Shown piece after piece: positions 1 through 8,011 of a stretch of 64,000 nt of DNA. The number at the start of each line of letters is the position of its first letter. Position 1 is the first letter of the stretch. Origin of the DNA: UBA952 sp044361535 (GTDB lineage: Bacteria; Bacteroidota; Bacteroidia; Flavobacteriales_D; Crocinitomicaceae); assembly GCA_044361535.1 (NCBI GenBank), contig JBIKIQ010000015.1, forward strand, positions 1 to 64,000, read 5' to 3'. The translations under genes and the position numbers were made by a program. Below the pieces are notes generated by a model. That model saw only the letters and a list, made by a program, of their open reading frames with translations. It searched no databases and was not told the DNA's origin.

Positions 1-705
1 CAATGAATCAATGATGGCATTATCTGATATTTGTTTTGCATTCTCCTCGCTCGATAGTAAAGTAAAAATACTGGAGCCTGAATCAAACATTAAGTTCTCT
101 ATTTTACCGTTAATTTCAAAAGGAATGATAATTCGCCCATCTACTATTGAACAAGGTTGAAAATTTACTTTTGCAAATTTCTTCGGTAGTTTTTCTTGAA
201 CACAAATTCGTTTGTTGGCATAATCGATAATTAAATACTGGTCTTTAAACAAATCAGGGGCAATGGTTCCAATTTGTTTTTCTGTGCTTGTATAAATTGA
301 ATCAGATGGAATCGTATCTCCAAATTCTTGAAAATAACCTATATCTCTTTTCCCGAATGAAATATTTCCTAATCCCAAATTAACATCTTTGAACATAGGA
401 TTTTTTTGGCCGTTGATTGTAAAGCTCGTATTAGTGTCTATTTTATTTTTGAGCTCAGAATATTTATCAAGATAATTAGCAATTGAGTTTCCATAAATAA
501 CTGTTGTTACAGCGCCTAAATCAAATTGCATGTTGAATTTATGGGGTAAACCATCAATTGAAACTGGAATATTTATAGCAGCCTTGTCAAAATATTTACC
601 GGACACGCTATCACCAACCCAATCAAACGGAATCCAATTTAGCTTCTGACTAAAAGCTACAGTTCCAATAAATAGGTTAATTACGATAAAGCAAATTGTT
701 TTCAT
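1..705 (-). CDS. Secreted retropepsin-like aspartic protease homologue, partial (3' end cut by window)
   Basis: The minus strand is open from an ATG at 705 to the left edge, giving 235 residues with no stop. Residues 1-19 are a signal peptide ending in AFSQ, so the product is exported. Two aspartic-protease-like motifs are visible: FDLGAVTTVIYG around residue 62 and FDSGSS around residue 208. This is the two-lobe spacing of pepsin/retropepsin folds. The first motif has Leu where the active-site triad usually has Thr or Ser (DLG, not DTG), so activity is uncertain. The gene follows the LGD-repeat membrane protein by 40 bases on the same strand and probably shares its transcript. The missing C-terminus prevents a family assignment. 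Confidence 0.6.
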   Translation of the reverse strand, partial: MKTICFIVINLFIGTVAFSQKLNWIPFDWVGDSVSGKYFDKAAINIPVSIDGLPHKFNMQFDLGAVTTVIYGNSIANYLDKYSELKNKIDTNTSFTINGQKNPMFKDVNLGLGNISFGKRDIGYFQEFGDTIPSDSIYTSTEKQIGTIAPDLFKDQYLIIDYANKRICVQEKLPKKFAKVNFQPCSIVDGRIIIPFEINGKIENLMFDSGSSIFTLLSSEENAKQISDNAIIDSL

Positions 706-745
706 TTTTAATTGATTATAAATTATTTGATTATTAACTGGTAGC

Positions 746-1978
746 TTAACGAACAATTACCTTCCCTAAAGAAGTTGCCATTATCACTTTCAATTTACCA
801 TTTCCCAAGTTTAATTGACTACTTGATTTCTTCTTGAGATCTGGCCGATCTACTTTTACCTTCCCTAAACTTGTGCTTAAATCTAATCTCAACTCAGATA
901 GTGGATTGCTCAATTGAACGTCGATATCTCCCAGGCTGCTCTCTAATTTACAGTCATCTTTTACGGTTATATTCTTTCCGGATACATCACCAAGCGAGGT
1001 GAAACATCTTATTTTCCCCGATAAATTGCTGATATTAATATCTCCTAAATCCGTTTTTAAATCAAGTGTGCCTGACGTGTTCTTTGTACTTATATCCCCA
1101 AGGGCAGTGTGAAGAGTCGTGTTTTTGTTTTTCAATCCATTAGCATCGATATCGCCTAAATCTGAATCCATTTTCACATCTACGTTATCCGGAACATAAA
1201 ATTCTATTTTACTACTTTCAGAGAGCACACTGATACCATTGAAATTCTGATCTTTTCTTTGCAAATGAATCGTCAGAACGGAATCCTTCAGCACATAGTT
1301 TAATTCACAATTCCCTTCCTTTTTGCGTGAGAAAACTCCTTTTGCATTTAGCTGATAGTTGTACTTCATGGAAATGTCTGTTCGATTACTTCCACTAACC
1401 AAAATATCACTTTTATCCCCTTTGAACACCAATGATTTCACCCCATTGAAAAGTGTATCGACGTGCAAACTGTCATTGTTAGAGAACCAAGATCCGGCAT
1501 TAGATTGAAGACTTGTTTTTGTTGAACTTTGTGAAGGGAAAATGGGGTCTAATTGAACTAAAGCAGCAGCATGATCTAACTCCGCAAAAGGTAAAGTCAC
1601 AAGACCTTCATTGATCCATGGTTGAATGAAAGCTTTTTCAAGGAAACGATTATTTTCAACGGGGAGCTGATTGGGTTGAATAGTTGGATTAGGGGAATTA
1701 GTCGAAGAATCTACCATTGCAGCTTGCTTGTCCTTTTTTTGTTTTGGAGCAATGTTTGGCTCTTTATTTCCGGACATAAATAGAATTCCGGTTACAATAA
1801 TTGTGGCAATTGAACTCATAATAAAGAAGTTTTTTTGAATGATAATTTTACTAGTTGATTTTGGAACAGCAATCTGAGCAGGGGCTTCAATCCAAGAGGT
1901 AACATCAGAAACACTCGTAGAGGTTTTCTCGGTTCTTAATGTTTCAAATAGGTGATCTAATTTTTCTTCAGATTTCAT
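746..1978 (-). CDS. One-pass membrane protein with LGD-repeat (DUF4097/GIN-like) domain, putative anti-sigma partner
   Basis: The 410-residue protein has a charged cytoplasmic N-terminus of about 50 residues, one membrane segment at about 51-69, a linker rich in Asn, Pro and Gln, and a C-terminal domain with a regular motif, LGDI or LGKV. The motif occurs seven times from about residue 270 to the end, roughly every 20 residues. This is the pattern of the DUF4097/GIN adhesin-like beta-helix. The start codon overlaps the stop of the upstream ECF sigma factor by 4 bases, so the two are translationally coupled. A membrane protein placed directly after an ECF sigma gene is usually its anti-sigma factor. 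I see no clear zinc-binding anti-sigma motif, so that role is inferred from context only. Confidence 0.65.
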   Translation of the reverse strand: MKSEEKLDHLFETLRTEKTSTSVSDVTSWIEAPAQIAVPKSTSKIIIQKNFFIMSSIATIIVTGILFMSGNKEPNIAPKQKKDKQAAMVDSSTNSPNPTIQPNQLPVENNRFLEKAFIQPWINEGLVTLPFAELDHAAALVQLDPIFPSQSSTKTSLQSNAGSWFSNNDSLHVDTLFNGVKSLVFKGDKSDILVSGSNRTDISMKYNYQLNAKGVFSRKKEGNCELNYVLKDSVLTIHLQRKDQNFNGISVLSESSKIEFYVPDNVDVKMDSDLGDIDANGLKNKNTTLHTALGDISTKNTSGTLDLKTDLGDINISNLSGKIRCFTSLGDVSGKNITVKDDCKLESSLGDIDVQLSNPLSELRLDLSTSLGKVKVDRPDLKKKSSSQLNLGNGKLKVIMATSLGKVIVR

Positions 1979-2493
1979 AATACACCGTTTTTAATTTCAA
2001 GTGACTGCATAAGCGCCAATAATTGCTTTCTACCTCTGCTCAGGCGTTGCTTTACGGCAGATTCACTTGAGTTTTGAATACCCATGATTTCTTTTATCGA
2101 AAACCCCGAAATTTCAAAGAGAATAATGCACTCACTTGTTACCTGATCAAGATCTTGCAAGCATTTATACAAATCATTGATTTCAAATTGTTGTTCAATC
2201 GAATCATTTTCGTTGTGAGGATGCTCGTACTTCCCTTTCAACTGATCAACATATTCTGGTCGTTTCTTCTTTCGGTGATTGGCTAATATTCGCGTAGCCG
2301 TTCCAAACAAAAAGTGAAGAAATGCATCCGTAGATTTGAGTTCATCAAACTTCTCAAACGCAACAACCAAGGTATCGTGCATAATGTCTTTGAAATGAAA
2401 TTCACCGTAAACACGCGTTTTGCAATAGCGCTCAAACCGTTCATGAACCGGCTCGTATACTTGCATAAAACGTTCTTGTTTACTGGATTCCAT
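1975..2493 (-). CDS. ECF-type sigma-70 family RNA polymerase sigma factor
   Basis: At 172 residues this has the length and layout of an extracytoplasmic-function sigma factor. Region 2 lies at about 15-80 (FKDIMHDTLVVAFEKF and a following FLFGTATRILANHRKK block). Region 4 is a helix-turn-helix at about 115-160 (ECIILFEISGFSIKEIMGI, then ESAVKQRLSRGRKQL). It directs RNA polymerase to alternative promoters. The gene ends in a 4-base overlap with the membrane protein that follows. A TAnnTTTG-like box on the minus strand at 2578-2571 lies 78 bases upstream, with no good -33 partner. The family call is firm; the regulon is unknown. Confidence 0.9.
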   Translation of the reverse strand: MESSKQERFMQVYEPVHERFERYCKTRVYGEFHFKDIMHDTLVVAFEKFDELKSTDAFLHFLFGTATRILANHRKKKRPEYVDQLKGKYEHPHNENDSIEQQFEINDLYKCLQDLDQVTSECIILFEISGFSIKEIMGIQNSSESAVKQRLSRGRKQLLALMQSLEIKNGVL

Positions 2494-2621
2494 TAAGAGG
2501 TTTTAGGAGTAAGTGTCTAGACTTTGAAAAAAGTGACATTACTGAAAAAATATTTGGAAGCACCACCGTTCAAAATTAGATAAAAGCGTCAGAAGAAGCG
2601 CTGAACCAAGCCTCGTGCAAA

Positions 2622-3233
2622 TCAGAAGTTGTATCTAACAAATGGTCCTGTATTAAAATCTAAATTCCTTGAATCAAAGTTTTGAGTCATGTCAATACCA
2701 ATTCCAAATTGAATTTTTTCTTTGTAATCGGCACCAATTCTCACGATTTGAGCTGCTTCAACTGGGTCTATTGAAAAAATTATTTGCGAAGATAACCCCC
2801 AATTTTTACTCAATTTTGGAATAAATCCAATGAGTCCCAAAACACTCGGAGCAACCTGCCTTTCAGCATAACCAATTGTGGGGTACATTTGAATAAAAAA
2901 GTCTTCCTTTTTGTTCATGTATGAAAGACTTAATCCAATCGCTGGTATAAACAATTCACCGTAAAATCCACCTCCTGCCGAAAGTCCAAGCCAAGGGTTG
3001 AATTGATAAGTAAGCTGTCCCTCAATGGATAATGTGTTTAGTGCTTTGTCTTTATAGTTTACTGTAAAGCGATTAAGATTGAAAAAGTTCCATTTTCCAG
3101 AACTATCCAAATCTTTATTGAAATAGTTTATGTAATGTGTGTATTTGTTTCCCCCCAATATTTCAACAGCACCTTGAGCGCAAATATGATTTGTAACTAA
3201 TAGTAAAAAGGCTACTAAAATCGTTTTTTTCAT
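2622..3233 (-). CDS. Exported outer-membrane-like protein of unknown function
   Basis: About 203 residues. I place the start at the ATG at 3233, which opens a clean signal peptide (MKKTILVAFLLLV, ending CAQ); the frame also runs to a TTG at 3242. The mature part has alternating short hydrophobic and polar stretches with many Gly and aromatic residues, and ends in PFVRYNF. A terminal Phe after an aromatic-rich strand is typical of outer-membrane beta-barrels. It is the last gene of the accessory block before the sigma factor. I do not recognise a named family. Confidence 0.5.
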   Translation of the reverse strand: MKKTILVAFLLLVTNHICAQGAVEILGGNKYTHYINYFNKDLDSSGKWNFFNLNRFTVNYKDKALNTLSIEGQLTYQFNPWLGLSAGGGFYGELFIPAIGLSLSYMNKKEDFFIQMYPTIGYAERQVAPSVLGLIGFIPKLSKNWGLSSQIIFSIDPVEAAQIVRIGADYKEKIQFGIGIDMTQNFDSRNLDFNTGPFVRYNF

Positions 3234-3290
3234 TTGATACAAATTTTGAGTGTTTTTTCTGATTAAGAATAGACTGACAATCTTTTATAT

Positions 3291-3611
3291 TTAGTGCGTT
3301 GAAGTTACTTTTAGACCAATTACACCAGTGATTATTAGAAGAATGAAGCCAATACGGAGTAGACTCGTTGGCTCCTTAAAAAATAGCATACCAATTAAAA
3401 CCGTTCCAATTGCGCCAATACTTGTGTAAATAGCATAAGCAGTTCCTATGGGAATTTCTTTAAGTGCTAGTTGCAAAAAATAAAAACTTGTTGTGATACT
3501 CACATAGAAAATAATAGTCCAAACTATATTTTTGTGATTGTCCATTTGTTTAAGACCAATTGTCCAACCAATTTCAAATATACCTGCTAAGAGAAGATAA
3601 AACCAATTCAT
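3291..3611 (-). CDS. Small multidrug resistance (SMR) family transporter
   Basis: This 106-residue protein consists almost wholly of four membrane helices, the standard SMR length. The family's essential glutamate is present as Glu13 in the first helix (AGIFEIGWTIGLK), where substrate and protons compete for binding. The segment GTAYAIYTSIGAIGTVLIG matches the conserved third helix. SMR proteins work as dimers of opposite orientation in the inner membrane and export guanidinium or quaternary ammonium cations. The E-I-G-W pattern is closer to SugE/Gdx than to EmrE, but I cannot settle the substrate. It follows the desaturase gene by 13 bases. Confidence 0.9.
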   Translation of the reverse strand: MNWFYLLLAGIFEIGWTIGLKQMDNHKNIVWTIIFYVSITTSFYFLQLALKEIPIGTAYAIYTSIGAIGTVLIGMLFFKEPTSLLRIGFILLIITGVIGLKVTSTH

Positions 3612-3624
3612 AATTTTAAAGTTT

Positions 3625-4758
3625 TTATGCGTTTTGAATAGAAATTTTTTCGGTTTGAGCCAATGATTGACAAGTCAAAATAAATCCATCATTTATATCT
3701 GACTCTGAAAGCACTTGATTGTTTAGCATTTTTACATTGCCTTCAATGCATTTCATTTTGCACATTCCACAAAGTCCGTTTTTGCAAGAAAAAGGCAAGG
3801 GTATGTTTTGGTTTAATGCACTTTGTAAAATGGTTTTCCCTTCCTCTGTCTCGAATTCATAGGATTGACCAAAAACTTGAGCTGAAACTTGTGCTTTTTG
3901 TGAAGCGTTTTCGCTAGTTTGCTCTTTGATTAGAAATAACTCTCGTTCAGAAAAGCTAAGAGAATGAAAGGCTTGGTTAGATTTTTTACTATTTTTTCGT
4001 TCAAAGATTTGTTCGTGGCGAGTTTCATAATCTTTAAATTCTGTACCCATCCATTTGTCCCACCATGTAAAATATAAAGCATAATTGCCGTTAAACAATT
4101 GGTGGTGCATATTGTGGTGAGTAGATGCAGTTTTGAATTTCAATAGTGGAAATTTTACCCAACCCTTAGGATAGACTTCATAGCCTAAATGGCCTAAAAC
4201 ATTGTTTAGCATGGAGAAGATTTGCCAGGTAATTAATACTCCAAAATTCAGTGGAAGTAAAAACGGTAAAACAAAGCCTATAAAGTATTCAACTACAGCT
4301 TCCGTAGGATGAAAAGCAAAAGCAGTTAGTGGCGATGGGTCGGTACTTTCGTGATGTACCTTGTGAAAAATTTTATAAAACCTTGGCATGTGCATGGCCC
4401 TGTGACTCCAATAGAAAAACATATCATCCAGAAAGAGTACAATGAAAAAACTAAGCCCTAACCACAAATAGCAATATTTGCTGATATCGAAATAGACTTG
4501 AGTGTATCCTTTGCTTTCTAAGTAAAGAATAAAAACATCCATTATTGCGAAAACAAAAAATGTAACTACTGAAAAGCCAAGGTCGTGTTTGAAATGCTGC
4601 AGCTTTGCTCTTTCAGTTTCCTGAATTCTTATTTTTTTAAAATACTTTTTGCCTACTATCCAAAAAATGATAAAGAAAGGAAAAGCAAATGCTGAATACC
4701 AACTTAACTGTTCGATATATGCATCGATGAAGTTTTCAAAAAAGGGAGTTACGTTCAT
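3625..4758 (-). CDS. Sterol desaturase/fatty acid hydroxylase fused to a 2Fe-2S ferredoxin domain
   Basis: The 377-residue protein has two parts. Residues 1-240 form an integral-membrane di-iron hydroxylase with the three histidine boxes: HRAMH at about 119-123, HKVHH at 132-136 and HHNMHH at 214-219. Residues about 290-377 are a plant-type ferredoxin with CKNGLCGMC at 325-333 and a fourth cysteine near 363 (LTCQS). The histidine boxes bind the di-iron centre that hydroxylates or desaturates a lipid substrate. The fused ferredoxin could deliver the electrons. The substrate cannot be read from the sequence. A Crp/Fnr regulator lies just upstream on the same strand. Confidence 0.85.
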   Translation of the reverse strand: MNVTPFFENFIDAYIEQLSWYSAFAFPFFIIFWIVGKKYFKKIRIQETERAKLQHFKHDLGFSVVTFFVFAIMDVFILYLESKGYTQVYFDISKYCYLWLGLSFFIVLFLDDMFFYWSHRAMHMPRFYKIFHKVHHESTDPSPLTAFAFHPTEAVVEYFIGFVLPFLLPLNFGVLITWQIFSMLNNVLGHLGYEVYPKGWVKFPLLKFKTASTHHNMHHQLFNGNYALYFTWWDKWMGTEFKDYETRHEQIFERKNSKKSNQAFHSLSFSERELFLIKEQTSENASQKAQVSAQVFGQSYEFETEEGKTILQSALNQNIPLPFSCKNGLCGMCKMKCIEGNVKMLNNQVLSESDINDGFILTCQSLAQTEKISIQNA

Positions 4759-4845
4759 ATTACTTCAATTTTGTAGGGCTCAATAGTTTCGCTGCAAAAT
4801 TGAGAAGTATACTAATGAATACTTTTGATGTAAATCAAAAAATGG

Positions 4846-5421
4846 TTAGATTTTGCCTGCCCTGATCCTACTGAGTGTTTCTTGAGTAATGTTCAGGTAG
4901 GACGCTATATTACCAAGACTAATTCGGTTTGTAATATCTGGATATAGGCTTAACAATTTCTGGTAACGTTGCTTTGCATCCAGGAATTGCAAATCGGTAA
5001 GTCTGTCTTCAATTTGTGCTATGTAATACAACTCCACCAACTTAATATACCAAAGTGAAAATGCATGGTGTTTTTGTATCAAGGTTTGCAGTGAAGTATA
5101 TTCAATGGCATACATTTCACTAACTTCCAATAGTTGAATACTTTCTTCAGATGGTTCCTTTTTTACAAGACTCGAAGTGTCTGCAATTACTTGTCTATCC
5201 ATGCTAAACCATGTATTCATTTCTTTCCCTTGTTCATTTGTGTAATAATATCTTACAGCACCCTTTGTCATAAACCAAATGTGCTTGCAATGTTTACCCG
5301 GTTTAAGTAAGAAATGGTTTTTGGGATATTCCAAATGTTTAAAATTTCCAAGAACGTCATCCAATACTTCTTGAGGTAAAAAATAAATGGATTGTATGAT
5401 CTCTTCTAATTTAACTTGCAT
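4846..5421 (-). CDS. Crp/Fnr family transcriptional regulator
   Basis: A 191-residue protein with an N-terminal cyclic-nucleotide-binding fold (about 20-125, including FLLKPGKHCKHIWFMTKGAV) and a short C-terminal helix-turn-helix (ISLGNIASYLNITQETLSRI). The divergent LNITQETLSRIR helix is typical of Bacteroidota Crp-like regulators that usually lack the cAMP-contact residues. It sits between an SDR gene upstream and the desaturase fusion downstream, all on the minus strand, so it may control either neighbour. A second, clearly diverged Crp-like gene lies at 7377-7955. Confidence 0.85.
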   Translation of the reverse strand: MQVKLEEIIQSIYFLPQEVLDDVLGNFKHLEYPKNHFLLKPGKHCKHIWFMTKGAVRYYYTNEQGKEMNTWFSMDRQVIADTSSLVKKEPSEESIQLLEVSEMYAIEYTSLQTLIQKHHAFSLWYIKLVELYYIAQIEDRLTDLQFLDAKQRYQKLLSLYPDITNRISLGNIASYLNITQETLSRIRAGKI

Positions 5422-5474
5422 GATTTTAATAGGGATTAAGCAAAAAGGCTGTCAGTGGGTATTCGTTTCTTAAG

Positions 5475-6191
5475 TTACATTCGGTCATAAATAGGTCGCG
5501 GTATGAGCTTTAAAAGCATAGCAATCAAACGCCATCTTTTTGTGACATAAACCACTTTCTTTTTTCTGATGATTGCTTTATACATCTGATTGACAGCTTT
5601 TTCGAGAGACATTACCCAAAACAATCCTTCGCCTTTCGCCATTTTTGTGTCAACAAGACCTGGACGAATATCCGTTATAAAAATGGGTGTTTTAAGTTTA
5701 GCTGCTTTTTGTCGTAATCCCTCAGCGTAATTTATTTGATAGGCTTTTGAAGCATTATATGAAGGAGCTTGACTGCTGCCACGAATTCCGCCAATGGAAC
5801 TAATAACCACCAAATGACCAGATTGCTGTTTTTCAAAAAAGTTGAAGGTCCAATCTGCAATGGACGTAAATCCTACTATGTTGGTATCTATGGTTTGCTT
5901 TTCAATTTCAAAATCTAACGCTTCGTTTATTTCTCCTATTCCTGATGATATGACAAGTAAATCCAAGCCACCTAGTTCATTAGTCAATTCTTCCAACTGT
6001 TGAATGGATGATGCGGTATCGGTAACGTCTAAAACTTTGGTCAAATAGGCATCGGGATTTTCATCTTTCAATTCGAGAAGCAATTCCTTTCGACGACCTG
6101 TTATACCAACTTTGTAATTATTTACTGCAAAACATTCAGCAAGTCCTTTTCCTATTCCGGATGTCGAACCGATTATTATTGCTTTTTTCAT
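5475..6191 (-). CDS. Short-chain dehydrogenase/reductase (SDR)
   Basis: The 238-residue protein begins with the NAD(P)-binding motif GSTSGIGKG (about 8-16). It contains the DVTD cofactor-side motif near 55 and the catalytic Ser (ISSIGG region, about 131) and Tyr-x3-Lys (YNASK, about 145-149) of classical SDRs. The C-terminus is basic and hydrophobic (RWRLIAMLLKLIPRP), perhaps a membrane-associating tail. The substrate is unknown. A 41-base piece resembling the DVTD-coding part of this gene recurs upstream of the Crp gene at 7955. Confidence 0.88.
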   Translation of the reverse strand: MKKAIIIGSTSGIGKGLAECFAVNNYKVGITGRRKELLLELKDENPDAYLTKVLDVTDTASSIQQLEELTNELGGLDLLVISSGIGEINEALDFEIEKQTIDTNIVGFTSIADWTFNFFEKQQSGHLVVISSIGGIRGSSQAPSYNASKAYQINYAEGLRQKAAKLKTPIFITDIRPGLVDTKMAKGEGLFWVMSLEKAVNQMYKAIIRKKKVVYVTKRWRLIAMLLKLIPRPIYDRM

Positions 6192-6258
6192 GCTGTCGTT
6201 TATAAAAATAGATACTTCTGAAGTAACTAAAAATATTTAGTGCTGGCCATTTTATTTC

Positions 6259-6630
6259 CTAACTCAAATTTTTATTATAATGCTGATTTTTATAAATCAA
6301 ATAAAGTGAATAAGCATGTAAAATACTAATTGCTAAGTTCGACCATGGAACAGGATTTAATATATCAGAAACAGCAATCAGCGTTAAGATTTTATAGACT
6401 ATTTGAATCGGAAACAAAACAACCGCTATACTTATTATTTTGCTTTTTGAAATCAATGCCACACTACTCATAACTGCAATTGAAAGGTAGACGCAAGAAA
6501 GAATTTGTCGAGCTGGAGTTTCAGGTCCAAAAACTTCAATTATCGGACTATTCAAGTTAAAAAAAAGCAGAGTTCCCATCATCCCAGCGACAAGCACATT
6601 TACGATGTGAGAAAAGTAAACAATTTTCAT
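6259..6630 (-). CDS. Small four-helix membrane protein, unknown function
   Basis: A 123-residue protein made of four hydrophobic segments (about 5-25, 42-60, 65-85 and 97-115) joined by short loops, with a polar tail ending in NKNLS. The ATG at 6630 follows a short gap from the outer-membrane-like gene upstream. No motif is diagnostic. The four-helix layout resembles small DoxX-like or DUF-type membrane proteins, but I cannot name the family. Confidence 0.5.
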   Translation of the reverse strand: MKIVYFSHIVNVLVAGMMGTLLFFNLNSPIIEVFGPETPARQILSCVYLSIAVMSSVALISKSKIISIAVVLFPIQIVYKILTLIAVSDILNPVPWSNLAISILHAYSLYLIYKNQHYNKNLS

Positions 6631-6692
6631 TTTACAAAATTACTAAAAAGTAAAATAGGCAAGCTATTGAACGCGGTTAGCCACTACCTCGA

Positions 6693-7313
6693 TTATTTTT
6701 TCAAATTAAATCTCGCTCCAACTTGAAGAAAGTAAATAAATCCTCCTGCTGAAGCATTGTAAGTGGTTTGTCCTAAAGTTCTTGGGTCTGTACCGCTCAC
6801 ATTAAAACTCCAACCAAAACTGGCATCAGCATAAAGAATCTTTTTGAATGGAAAAACCCTTACTCCCAATCTCGGTACAACGTAACTTTTTACAATTGTT
6901 TCTCTGACACCACTTATTTTATCCTCCATCATAAACCACTCCGGTCCACCTAATACTCCTGCATAAATTCCTTTTCTGTCTTTCCGTAAATAGTAGTTTG
7001 CATAAAGTTCTATAGCATTATTTCGTCTTACTGAAATATTTTCAGCATTTTCGAAGAATGTGTTTTTGATATAGTCCGGTGGAGCAACACTAAAACCAAT
7101 TAATCCAACTTGCCAATTGTCAAATTCAAGGCCTATACTTCCGCCACCACCTTTAGAAAGGAATAAAAATGGATAAGCGTCAACGCTTAACTGCAAAGGA
7201 GCTGTTTCTTTGTCCTTACCGAAAAGTTGGCTTTGAAAGAAACTTGGTTTGTCTTGCGCAAAAAGACTTGTTGTTATTGAAACAACTGCTAGGATTAAAA
7301 TGGACTTTTTCAT
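6693..7313 (-). CDS. Exported outer-membrane beta-barrel-like protein
   Basis: A 206-residue protein with a signal peptide (MKKSILILAVVSITTSLFAQ). The mature part has repeated amphipathic strands rich in Gly, Tyr and Phe, including YANYYLRKDRKGIYAGVLGG and YFLQVGARFNLKK. The layout suggests a small outer-membrane barrel. It follows a Crp/Fnr gene on the same strand after a 63-base gap. No specific family is recognised. Confidence 0.5.
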   Translation of the reverse strand: MKKSILILAVVSITTSLFAQDKPSFFQSQLFGKDKETAPLQLSVDAYPFLFLSKGGGGSIGLEFDNWQVGLIGFSVAPPDYIKNTFFENAENISVRRNNAIELYANYYLRKDRKGIYAGVLGGPEWFMMEDKISGVRETIVKSYVVPRLGVRVFPFKKILYADASFGWSFNVSGTDPRTLGQTTYNASAGGFIYFLQVGARFNLKK

Positions 7314-7376
7314 TGTGCTCTTTTCTAAATTATTTATGGCACAAAGTTCAGAAGTGGGAAGTCTATTTTTTGTTGA

Positions 7377-7955
7377 CTATTGGTAAGATTTTTGTCTCGC
7401 TCTAATTCTGCTTAAACTTTCAGGGCTTATACCAAGAAGATTAGCCAAATAACGCTGTGGTACTTCTTGAAATAAATCAGGTCTTTGTTTAATCAATTTT
7501 TCAACCCTCTCTTCAGGTTTATCGGAGGATAAGGACATTGCAATGTCAATCGAACGGAGGGCTACTTGCTCAGCCATAATTCGTCCAAAGGATTGGATAT
7601 TTTTGTTTACGTTATAAAGTTCAAATAAATCCTTCTTTTTAATGATTAACAATTCAGCGTCTTTTAATAGTTGAAAATTATAATTGGAAGGAATATCCTG
7701 GGTAAGACTTTTAAAGTCAGTAATGAAATTATTGCTTAGGGTAATATCGCATGTTATTTCATTCCCATCCTTTATGTGATAATGCCTGATAACTCCTGAA
7801 TTTAAATAGGCGACAAAATCACAAACCACACCTTCTTTGAGCAAAAAGTCTTTTCGTTTGATTTGAAATGGTTTAAAATTTAGTTCAATCGCTTCTTTGT
7901 CCAACTCTGTAAGCTGAATGAATTTTGAACAGTAATTTAGTAAGTTGTCAATCAT
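7377..7955 (-). CDS. Crp/Fnr family transcriptional regulator (second copy)
   Basis: I start this 192-residue protein at the ATG at 7955 (MIDNLLNYCSKF). The open frame continues upstream to a TTG at 8006, but that extension encodes a fragment resembling an SDR gene and is probably not translated. The protein has a cyclic-nucleotide-binding-like domain (about 25-120; FLLKEGVVCDFVAYLNSGVI) and a C-terminal helix-turn-helix (RYLANLLGISPESLSRIRAR). It presumably responds to a small molecule or redox state and controls nearby genes. It belongs to the same family as the Crp gene at 4846-5421. Confidence 0.85.
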   Translation of the reverse strand: MIDNLLNYCSKFIQLTELDKEAIELNFKPFQIKRKDFLLKEGVVCDFVAYLNSGVIRHYHIKDGNEITCDITLSNNFITDFKSLTQDIPSNYNFQLLKDAELLIIKKKDLFELYNVNKNIQSFGRIMAEQVALRSIDIAMSLSSDKPEERVEKLIKQRPDLFQEVPQRYLANLLGISPESLSRIRARQKSYQ

Positions 7956-8011
7956 TTTCGCTTTTGGTATTGATGCGGTATCTGCTACGTCAAAAATTTT
8001 GGTCAAATAAG
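7956..8011 (-). other. Mosaic intergenic scar with SDR-like and AraC-like sequence
   Basis: The gap between the AraC and Crp genes is built from pieces resembling its neighbours. Plus-strand 7971-8011 matches 6009-6049 inside the SDR gene at 35 of 41 bases, and in the same reading frame would encode TKIFDVADTAS against TKVLDVTDTAS. The adjoining 7951-7974 matches 8161-8184 inside the AraC gene at 22 of 24 bases, including 16 in a row. The two pieces share the four bases TGAT (7971-7974) at their junction. This looks like remnant coding DNA joined by recombination at short homology. Confidence 0.55.

Noticed and set aside
2074..2496. Plus-strand small frames opposite the sigma factor
   Set aside because: They are antisense to a clear ECF sigma gene, and their amino-acid make-up looks like reverse-strand noise.
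7956..8006. Crp protein starting with TTG at 8006
   Set aside because: The extension encodes an SDR-like fragment, not part of the Crp fold, and an ATG is available at 7955.
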